Shown here: positions 57,815 to 64,000 of the stretch, piece after piece
Position numbering within the stretch: position 1 is the first letter of the stretch
Layout of the letters: each line of letters starts with the position of its first letter
NCBI GenBank assembly: GCA_947502505.1
Contig: CANNAE010000004.1
Location: 1-64,000, forward strand
Direction: 5' to 3'
Length of the DNA stretch: 64,000 nucleotides
From: an uncultured Planococcus sp.
Lineage (GTDB): Bacteria > Bacillota > Bacilli > Bacillales_A > Planococcaceae
Notes under the pieces: model-generated
Databases searched by the model: none
Seen by the model: only the letters and a program-made list of their open reading frames with translations
What the model was told of the DNA's origin: nothing
Program-made: the position numbers and the translations under genes

Positions 57815-59512
57815 TTATTTCATCAACAACTTCCGGTCCCTCGCCAAAGTCAGCAATTCATCAGCATGCTGCAAGGTTAACTCGGTGATTTCCGCCCCTG
57901 ACAGCATCCGGCTCATCTCTTCCGTACGCTTGCGCCCTGCCAGTTCTTTCACTGCGGTCGTGGTACGGTCTTTCGATACTTTTTTCTCGATATACAGATG
58001 CTGGTCTGCCATTGCGGCGACTTGCGGCAAATGGGAAATGCACAGCACCTGCGAATGGCGGGCGATGGCCGCGATTTTTTCGGCGATCGCCTGTGCGACG
58101 CGCCCACTGACCCCAGTATCGACTTCATCGAAAATGATCGACGTAATGCCTTGATGCTTGGAGAAAATCGTCTTCAGCGCCAGCATCATACGCGACAGCT
58201 CGCCGCCAGATGCCACTTTCGTTAACGCTTTCAACGGCTCCCCGACATTCGTCGAAATGTGGAACGCGATGCTGTCCTGGCCGAAGCGGTCGAATTTGCC
58301 TTTAGGCAGCAAATTGAATTGGACGGCGAATGAGGCTTTGCCCATATGGAGCTCTTTCAATTGTTCCATAATCGCTTTCGATAATTTAGTGGCCGCCTGT
58401 TTTCTCAGCATCGTCAATTCTTCCGCTTCGATGCGCAAGTCCTCGGTCAACTCCTTGAGTTTTTCCTGGTCGAGGCGCAAACGCTGGTCGCGATTGAGCA
58501 ATTTATCGAGTTCATCCGCCTGTTCTTCTTGATACAGCAGCATGTCTTCGACCGAAGCGCCGTATTTGCGTTTCAAGGATTGCAATAAGGCAAGGCGCTG
58601 CTCGATTTCATTGAGCCGTTCCGGGTCGAATTCCAGCTGGTCCAGGATGCGCTTGATCTCGGTTGAAGTATCCTGCAGCTGATAGAATGCCCCTGCCACC
58701 GATTCGGAGGCTTCCTGGAACTGTTCATCGACCGAGGCAGCGTGCTCGAGTTCACTCATGGCATTGCCGACCCAATCGAGCCCTTTCGACTCTCCTTGAA
58801 TCGCTTCATGCGCTTGTGAAATCGATTCATAGATTTTGGTGAAATTCTGAAGGCGTTTGCGTTCCTCGAGCAAGGTTTCTTCCTCGCCCGGCACGAGCTG
58901 GGCTTCTTCGATTTCGCGCAATTGGAATGTCAGTAAATCGATGCGCTGAGCGATCTGCTGTTCATTTTCATTATATGTGGCGAATTCACGCTTTAATTTC
59001 GTGTATTTTTCAAACGTATGGCTATAGCTTTCTTTTGCTTTGGTCAATAATTTCCCGGCAAATTGGTCCAATAGATGAAGATGCTGTTTCTCGTCCATCA
59101 GTTCCTGGGTTTCGTGTTGGCCGTGAATATCGATCAAAGCAGCCCCCACTTCGCGCAGGATGGAAATGGTCACGAGCTTGCCATTGATGCGGCAGACATT
59201 CTTTCCTTTGCCATTCAGTTCACGGCGCAATAGCACATCCCCGTCGCTTGCCTCGATGCCGAACTCGCCGAGCTTGCGATGGACAGGATGTGTTGTGCTT
59301 TCAATATGGAACAAGCCTTCAATTTCAGCTTTCTGGGCTCCGTGGCGAATGAATTCCTGGCTGCCGCGGCCGCCAGCCAGCAGATGCACGGCATCGATGA
59401 TGATCGATTTTCCTGCACCGGTCTCCCCTGTCAAAACTGTCATGCCTTCAGTAAAACTGACCGATAATGTATCGATGATCGCAAAATTGCGGATATCTAA
59501 TTCTCGCAGCAT
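57815..59512 (-). CDS. recN: DNA repair protein RecN
   Basis: 565 aa from the second ATG (59512), 6 nt after AGGTGG; the first ATG overlaps that site. SMC-like ATPase: Walker A GETGAGKS near residue 30, long coiled-coil arms (about 150-350), signature LSRMMLALK (SGGELSR) and Walker B IIFDEVDTGVSG near 480. It acts early at double-strand breaks. It is transcribed into spo0A with no terminator between them. Confidence 0.95.
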   Translation of the reverse strand: MLRELDIRNFAIIDTLSVSFTEGMTVLTGETGAGKSIIIDAVHLLAGGRGSQEFIRHGAQKAEIEGLFHIESTTHPVHRKLGEFGIEASDGDVLLRRELNGKGKNVCRINGKLVTISILREVGAALIDIHGQHETQELMDEKQHLHLLDQFAGKLLTKAKESYSHTFEKYTKLKREFATYNENEQQIAQRIDLLTFQLREIEEAQLVPGEEETLLEERKRLQNFTKIYESISQAHEAIQGESKGLDWVGNAMSELEHAASVDEQFQEASESVAGAFYQLQDTSTEIKRILDQLEFDPERLNEIEQRLALLQSLKRKYGASVEDMLLYQEEQADELDKLLNRDQRLRLDQEKLKELTEDLRIEAEELTMLRKQAATKLSKAIMEQLKELHMGKASFAVQFNLLPKGKFDRFGQDSIAFHISTNVGEPLKALTKVASGGELSRMMLALKTIFSKHQGITSIIFDEVDTGVSGRVAQAIAEKIAAIARHSQVLCISHLPQVAAMADQHLYIEKKVSKDRTTTAVKELAGRKRTEEMSRMLSGAEITELTLQHADELLTLARDRKLLMK

Positions 59513-59530
59513 ATACATCCACCTCTTTAA

Positions 59531-59980
59531 TTAAAGCATTTCAATCAAACGTTGTTTCAATACTTCGCGGTGTTCGACATCCCGGCAGATGATCAAACAC
59601 GTATCATCCCCGCAGATGGTCCCGAGAATTTCTTCCCAATCCAAATGGTCGATCAATGAACCGATGGCATGGGCATTGCCCGGCAAGGTTTTCATGACCA
59701 GAAAATGGCTCGCGCCGTCGATGCTGACGAATGCATCCGTAAGCGCGCGGTGCAGCTTTTGCATCGGGTTAAAGCGCTGGTCTGCCGGCAAGCTGTATTT
59801 ATAGCGGCCGTCCTGCAACGGAACTTTCACTAAATGCAATTCCTTGATATCGCGTGAAACGGTCGCTTGCGTCACTTCATAGCCCGCTGCTTTCAATAAG
59901 TCGACCAAATCATCTTGCGTTTCGATTTCGCGATTTGAAATCAAGTCGCGGATTTTGATATGACGTTGTCCTTTGTTCAT
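59531..59980 (-). CDS. argR: arginine repressor
   Basis: 149 aa from ATG 59980 (GGGGGAG 6 nt upstream). N-terminal winged HTH ([26 protein letters not shown], then [19 protein letters not shown]) and C-terminal hexamerisation/arginine domain with [15 protein letters not shown]. It represses arginine biosynthesis and activates catabolism with L-arginine as cofactor. A palindromic ARG box lies 18 bp upstream, so autoregulation is likely. recN starts 18 bp after its stop. Confidence 0.95.
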   Translation of the reverse strand: MNKGQRHIKIRDLISNREIETQDDLVDLLKAAGYEVTQATVSRDIKELHLVKVPLQDGRYKYSLPADQRFNPMQKLHRALTDAFVSIDGASHFLVMKTLPGNAHAIGSLIDHLDWEEILGTICGDDTCLIICRDVEHREVLKQRLIEML

Positions 59981-59996
59981 GGTGCTCCCCCTTGAG

Positions 59997-60010
59997 TGAA
60001 TAATTATTCC
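59997..60010. promoter_or_regulatory. ARG box upstream of argR
   Basis: TGAATAATTATTCC, with a perfect 12-bp palindromic core (59998-60009), fits the ArgR consensus TGAATWWWWATTCA at 13 of 14 positions. Confidence 0.65.
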
Positions 60011-60021
60011 ATATACTTTAT

Positions 60022-60050
60022 ATCGTACATCTAAACCACTTCGAAAACAA
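60022..60050 (-). promoter_or_regulatory. candidate promoter of argR-recN-spo0A
   Basis: Minus strand -35 TTGTTT (60045-60050), 17-bp spacer, -10 TACGAT (60022-60027), upstream of the ARG box. Confidence 0.4.
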
Positions 60051-60126
60051 GGAAACATGCTGCCATACTAGAACTATTTACCCCTTATCCCCAAAGCTCA
60101 CTCATTTTTATTAACAGGATAATAAA

Positions 60127-60152
60127 AAAAGCACAGGGATTGGAATCCCTGG
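60127..60152 (-). terminator. terminator of the dxs-tlyA operon
   Basis: CAGGGATT / AATCCCTG hairpin with minus-strand T-tract (seven T), directly after the tlyA stop at 60158. Confidence 0.75.
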
Positions 60153-60157
60153 CCTTT

Positions 60158-61003
60158 TTATGGTAAAGGTGTATTTTTTTCCTTGAATGCGAAATGGGCA
60201 TTCTCGACTACGTGTGCAACTGAAGACGCATCCGGCAATTCACTTTTAGCCGCCTGTTCATTCGAGACGAGATGGAACAGGAACTCGATATTGCCTTCCC
60301 CGCCTGTAATCGGCGAATGGGTCATCGCCCTTAGTTCGAAGCCGCAATCGACCGCATAAGCGGCCACTTTCTGCAGCACTTCCTGATGCACTTTTGGGTC
60401 GCGGACGATGCCTTTTTTGCCGACTTTCTCGCGTCCCGCCTCAAACTGCGGCTTGACGAGGGCGATGCAATCGCCTCCTGGTACCAAAATGGTCTTCAGC
60501 ACCGGCAGGATAATGCGCAGCGAGATGAACGACACATCGATCGTCGCCACTTCCGGCAAGCCTTCCTGAAAATCTTCCGGCTTCGAATGGCGGAAATTGG
60601 TGCGCTCCATGACCGTAACGCGCGGGTCTTGGCGAATTTTCCAAGCCAGCTGGTTATAACCGACATCCAGTGCGTAACCGTGCCGTGCGCCGTTTTGCAG
60701 CGCACAATCGGTAAACCCGCCGGTCGATGAGCCGATATCGAGCATCATTTTGCCCTCTACCGTGACATCGAATTCAGCAAGCGCCTTTTCCAGCTTCAAG
60801 CCGCCCCGGCTAACATAACGCAAGTCATTGCCTTTTTTTTCAAGCGGTGCGTCCTCAGGGATTTTCTCCCCGGGTTTTTCCAGGCGTTCACTGCCTGAGA
60901 AAATAACGCCTGCCATGATGGCGCGCTTGGCTTTTTCACGTGTTTCGCAAATGCCCCGTTCAACTAGCAGGACATCCACCCGTTCTTTTTTCACTTTATT
61001 CAT
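60158..61003 (-). CDS. tlyA: TlyA family rRNA 2'-O-methyltransferase/hemolysin-like protein
   Basis: 281 aa. N-terminal S4 RNA-binding domain ([28 protein letters not shown], 8-35) and a FtsJ-like methyltransferase domain with [20 protein letters not shown] and later [10 protein letters not shown]. The family includes mycobacterial TlyA, which 2'-O-methylates rRNA; B. subtilis YqxC is the local orthologue. Its ATG overlaps the dxs stop (ATGA), so it is translated from the same message. Confidence 0.93.
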   Translation of the reverse strand: MNKVKKERVDVLLVERGICETREKAKRAIMAGVIFSGSERLEKPGEKIPEDAPLEKKGNDLRYVSRGGLKLEKALAEFDVTVEGKMMLDIGSSTGGFTDCALQNGARHGYALDVGYNQLAWKIRQDPRVTVMERTNFRHSKPEDFQEGLPEVATIDVSFISLRIILPVLKTILVPGGDCIALVKPQFEAGREKVGKKGIVRDPKVHQEVLQKVAAYAVDCGFELRAMTHSPITGGEGNIEFLFHLVSNEQAAKSELPDASSVAHVVENAHFAFKEKNTPLP

Positions 61004-62907
61004 AGAGCGTTCGACCGCTCCTGCTGTGAATGCTGTTTCACGCGCGATTTAATTTTCTTGACCACTTCGTCGCTATTGAGGTCGATTTCATCCATCAACT
61101 CAGCCACATCGCCATGCTCAACAAAAAGATCCGGAATTCCCATGCGGTCAATGACAGCACCCGTATGGCCATTATCCTGTGCGTACTCCAGCACAGCGCT
61201 GCCGAAGCCGCCTTGCAAGACCGCTTCTTCGATCGTCAGGACCGGCACATTGCGGCCGAAAATCGATTCAAGCATGTCTCCGTCCAAAGGTTTGATAAAG
61301 CGGGCATTAACGACTTCCACTTGTACCCCTTGTTCGCGCAATTGCTCAGCTGCATGGAGTGCCATCGGGATGGTCGTACCGAAAGTCAGGATGACGGCAT
61401 CGCGCCCTTCTTCCAACACTTCCCAGCTGCCGATCGGAATGGCTTTCAATTCATCGTCCATTGCGACTCCCAAGCCGTTTCCGCGTGGATAGCGCAGCGC
61501 AATCGGGCCATCATTGTAATCGATCGCCGTCTTGACCATATGCTGCCCTTCGTTTTCATCTTTTGGCATCATCAATACCATATTCGGCAAATGGCGCAAG
61601 AAAGCGATATCGAACACGCCTTGATGCGTTTCCCCATCCGCCCCGACTAGTCCGGAACGGTCGATGCCGATAAAGACGTTCAAGTTCTGGCGGCAAATAT
61701 CGTGCACGACTTGGTCATAAGCGCGTTGCAAAAATGTCGAATAGATGGCCAAGAACGGTTTCATCCCTTGCGTCGCAAGACCGGCTGCCATTGTCGTGGC
61801 ATGCTGTTCCGCGATGCCGACATCGAACATGCGCTCAGGGAACTCTGAAGCAAAGCCTTCGAGTTTTGAGCCGACCGGCATTGCCGGTGTGATGGCGACG
61901 ATGCGCTCGTCAGTACGGGCCAGTTTGCGGGCGGTCTCAGCGATCAAGCCGCTCCATGAAGGCGCCGTAGAGGAAGATTTCACTAAATCGCCAGTTTCCA
62001 TTTTATAAGGCCCAATTCCGTGCCAAGTGCCGATTTTATCTTGCTCGGCAGGCAAATAGCCTTTGCCTTTTTTCGTGATGACGTGAAGCAAGACAGGGCC
62101 TTTTGTTTTCTTCGCATATTCCAAGTTGTCTTCCAATTCTTCCAGGTCATGGCCATCGATTGGCCCGAGATAGGTAAATCCGAGCTCTTCGAAGAACATG
62201 CCGGAAACGACCAAATATTTCAAGCTGTCTTTTACGCGCTCAGCGGTAGACGCGAGCTTGCCGCCGACTGCCGGCACTTTTTTCAGCAAGTATTCCAGGT
62301 CGTCTTTGACTTTATTGTATTTTCCAGCCGTGCGCATGCGGCCGAGTACACTGTGCAGCGCCCCGACGTTCGGCGCGATCGACATTTCGTTATCGTTAAG
62401 GATGACGGTCATGTCGGTCTGTGCATGGCCGATATGGTTTAGCGCCTCAAATGCCATGCCGCCCGTCAATGCGCCGTCGCCGATGATCGGAATGACGTAA
62501 TTTTTGTCTTTTTTAATATCACGCGCCGCTGCCATGCCCATTGCTGCTGACAAGGAAGTCGAGCTATGGCCGGTCTCCCAGACATCGTGATCGCTTTCAT
62601 TGCGTTTCGGGAAGCCGCAAAGGCCTTTGAATTTACGCAGCGTGTCGAATTGATCCGCACGCCCCGTCAAGATTTTATGGACGTAGGACTGGTGTCCGAC
62701 ATCCCAGATCAATTTATCATCCGGGCTGTCGAAGACACGGTGAAGCGCGATGGTCAATTCCACCACGCCTAGGTTCGGGCCGATATGCCCCCCGGTTTTT
62801 GAAAGATTTTCTATCAGAAATCGACGGATATCTTCACTTAAGAGCTCCAATTGTTCAGGATTCAGCTCTTTTAGGAAAGATGGACCAGTTATCGAATGAA
62901 GATCCAT
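61000..62907 (-). CDS. dxs: 1-deoxy-D-xylulose-5-phosphate synthase
   Basis: 635 aa. [40 protein letters not shown] at the N-terminus (catalytic His), ThDP motif [18 protein letters not shown], then [18 protein letters not shown] and a C-terminal transketolase domain. Makes DXP from pyruvate and glyceraldehyde 3-phosphate, the entry to the MEP isoprenoid route. With ispA upstream it couples supply and chain elongation of isoprenoids. Confidence 0.96.
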   Translation of the reverse strand: MDLHSITGPSFLKELNPEQLELLSEDIRRFLIENLSKTGGHIGPNLGVVELTIALHRVFDSPDDKLIWDVGHQSYVHKILTGRADQFDTLRKFKGLCGFPKRNESDHDVWETGHSSTSLSAAMGMAAARDIKKDKNYVIPIIGDGALTGGMAFEALNHIGHAQTDMTVILNDNEMSIAPNVGALHSVLGRMRTAGKYNKVKDDLEYLLKKVPAVGGKLASTAERVKDSLKYLVVSGMFFEELGFTYLGPIDGHDLEELEDNLEYAKKTKGPVLLHVITKKGKGYLPAEQDKIGTWHGIGPYKMETGDLVKSSSTAPSWSGLIAETARKLARTDERIVAITPAMPVGSKLEGFASEFPERMFDVGIAEQHATTMAAGLATQGMKPFLAIYSTFLQRAYDQVVHDICRQNLNVFIGIDRSGLVGADGETHQGVFDIAFLRHLPNMVLMMPKDENEGQHMVKTAIDYNDGPIALRYPRGNGLGVAMDDELKAIPIGSWEVLEEGRDAVILTFGTTIPMALHAAEQLREQGVQVEVVNARFIKPLDGDMLESIFGRNVPVLTIEEAVLQGGFGSAVLEYAQDNGHTGAVIDRMGIPDLFVEHGDVAELMDEIDLNSDEVVKKIKSRVKQHSQQERSNAL

Positions 62908-63000
62908 TTGCCATCACACACCTTTTTCTATATTTTCCTGTATTGTTGTCTCCCCATATTATAGCAAGACAGGGCAAATGTACAAACAAGAGCCCTATTT

Positions 63001-63879
63001 TCAGCTTTTGCGCTGGACGATCAGCTCGGTCAATTCCTTCAATAATTGCTGCTCGCCAGGAAGCCCAGCAATGGCACCGAGCGCTTGTTGTGCGTGATAA
63101 TCCAATTTTTCTTTCGCTTTCGGCAATGTCAAAATGCCGGGATACGTGCTTTTATCGCTTGTTTCATCTTTACCGGCTGTTTTCCCGAGCTCTTCGGAAG
63201 TGCCGGTGACATCCAAAATATCGTCCTGGATCTGGAACGCCAATCCGAGGTGGCGGCCGAATGTTGAAAGCGCCATCAAATGTTCGGAGTTTGCGCCAGC
63301 CAAGATCGCACCGGAAATGATGCTATAAGTCAATAAAGCGCCGGTCTTCAGTAAATGCACTTGTTCCAATTGCTCAAGCGTCAGCTGTTTTTCTTCCCCT
63401 TCGATATCGAGCACTTGCCCGCCGACCATGCCTTCTGCGCCAGCCGCAGTCGACAGCAAGTCGATGAGCCGCACCTTGTCTTCTGCAGATACGTCTTCCA
63501 ACCGCGCCAAGATGCCGAAACTGAACGTCAACAAGGCATCTCCCGCCAAAATGGCGACAGCTTCCCCGAATACTTTATGGTTGGTCGGCATGCCGCGGCG
63601 CAAATCGTCATTGTCCATGCTTGGCAAATCGTCGTGGATCAAGGAATATGTATGGATCATTTCAATCGCGGCCGCTACTTTCAAGGCATCCGGATGGGCT
63701 GCGCCTTGTTCATGCATGGTAGCGAGCAAAAGCATCGGGCGGATGCGCTTGCCGCCCGCCTGCAGCGAATAATGCATGGATTCCTTCAAGGATTCAGGAA
63801 TGGACAAGGCACTGATCAATTCCGCCATTTCTTGTTGGATGACCGGCTCATAATGGGTTCTGAATTGGCTTAAGTTCAT
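63001..63879 (-). CDS. ispA: farnesyl diphosphate synthase
   Basis: 292 aa. Trans-prenyltransferase: LQAGGKRIRPMLLLAT, first Asp-rich motif DDLPSMDNDDLRRG (FARM) and second FQIQDDILD (SARM). The two residues upstream of FARM are not both bulky aromatics, which suits the C15 product. Its ATG overlaps the xseB stop (ATGA). Ends 93 bp before dxs on the same transcript direction. Confidence 0.94.
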   Translation of the reverse strand: MNLSQFRTHYEPVIQQEMAELISALSIPESLKESMHYSLQAGGKRIRPMLLLATMHEQGAAHPDALKVAAAIEMIHTYSLIHDDLPSMDNDDLRRGMPTNHKVFGEAVAILAGDALLTFSFGILARLEDVSAEDKVRLIDLLSTAAGAEGMVGGQVLDIEGEEKQLTLEQLEQVHLLKTGALLTYSIISGAILAGANSEHLMALSTFGRHLGLAFQIQDDILDVTGTSEELGKTAGKDETSDKSTYPGILTLPKAKEKLDYHAQQALGAIAGLPGEQQLLKELTELIVQRKS

Positions 63880-64000
63880 TGGGCATTTCCTTCCCCTTCG
63901 ATTTCAGCTGGCACTTCTTTACCATCTTTCATCATCGTCACCAGCTGGGTTTCGGCATTTTTCAATTTATCGTGGCATAGCTTCGATAGCTCCATGCCTT
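63876..64000 (-). CDS. xseB: exodeoxyribonuclease VII small subunit, C-terminal part
   Basis: Partial: only the last 40 codons are in the window, running off the right edge. They read GMELSKLCHDKLKNAETQL, then VTMMKDGKEVPAEIEGEGNAQ, the typical C-terminal helix of XseB, which binds the large subunit XseA in the single-strand exonuclease. Stop overlaps ispA start as ATGA, the usual xseB-ispA coupling. Confidence 0.85.
   Translation of the reverse strand, partial: GMELSKLCHDKLKNAETQLVTMMKDGKEVPAEIEGEGNAQ

Noticed and set aside
1-64000. tRNA, rRNA or riboswitch genes
   Set aside because: No cloverleaf, rRNA stretch or recognisable riboswitch aptamer was noticed; a covariance-model scan could still find one.

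Overview
The window looks like a chromosomal segment of a low-to-mid GC Gram-positive bacterium of the class Bacilli. The right two thirds follow the Bacillus subtilis order xseB-ispA-dxs-tlyA-argR-recN-spo0A, then a GDPD gene, yqzF, bkdR-ptb-bcd-buk-lpdV-bkdAA-bkdAB-bkdB, yqiW, yqjA, prli42, mce (yqjC), mmdA (yqjD), yqjE and dinB. Two departures, the absence of spoIVB between recN and spo0A and a mutA-mutB-meaB operon after bkdB, together with Planococcus-like protein character, make a non-sporulating Planococcaceae member the best guess. That assignment is inference; no rRNA or tRNA gene is present to settle it.

Layout. 1-1300 is an AT-rich scar of a mobile element: a three-subsite resolvase res site, a decayed serine-recombinase gene, a HigB-like toxin gene interrupted by a stop codon, and an intact HTH antitoxin. 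1900-8200 is a mixed accessory block with an AAC(6')-like acetyltransferase, an S51 peptidase, an alpha/beta hydrolase, an M50 membrane protease, an SDR, a GNAT and several small membrane proteins, two of them shorter than 60 residues. 8224-14590 is a catabolic cluster: a GH13 sugar phosphorylase, a glycerate kinase, a sodium:solute symporter, a protein of unknown function and a CdaR-type regulator. It reads best as a glucosylglycerate uptake and phosphorolysis pathway, with a cre-like site on its promoter.

14768-22460 holds GNAT, phosphotransferase and Nudix genes, a divergent SgrR-like regulator/MFS pair, and a rubredoxin-metallo-beta-lactamase gene split by one in-frame stop. 22899-23430 is a fused remnant of an ascorbate-PTS (ula) locus. 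23503-31500 carries a thermolysin-type protease, a Fur-box-controlled pair (small exported protein plus FmdE-like protein), a LysR regulator with an odd cysteine cluster, a DUF421 protein, an M1-like peptidase, an NAD(P)-binding protein and an AlkD-type protein. rnz and dinB overlap. A gene-free 912-bp region (33786-34697) holds a 217-bp tandem repeat and a GC-rich structured block.

34698-55400 is the metabolic core. Branched-chain amino acids are deaminated (bcd), decarboxylated to acyl-CoA (bkdAA/AB/B, lpdV) and cashed out through ptb/buk to ATP. The propionyl-CoA from valine and isoleucine can be carboxylated (mmdA), epimerised (mce) and rearranged (mutAB with the chaperone meaB) to succinyl-CoA. 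The activator BkdR has a remodelled GAFTGA loop, and no -24/-12 promoter is visible upstream of ptb, so regulation may not use sigma-54. 55525-64000 holds yqzF, a phosphodiesterase, spo0A, recN, argR, tlyA, dxs, ispA and the end of xseB, mostly in overlapping operon arrangement. Nearly all genes from 4959 to the end are on the minus strand.
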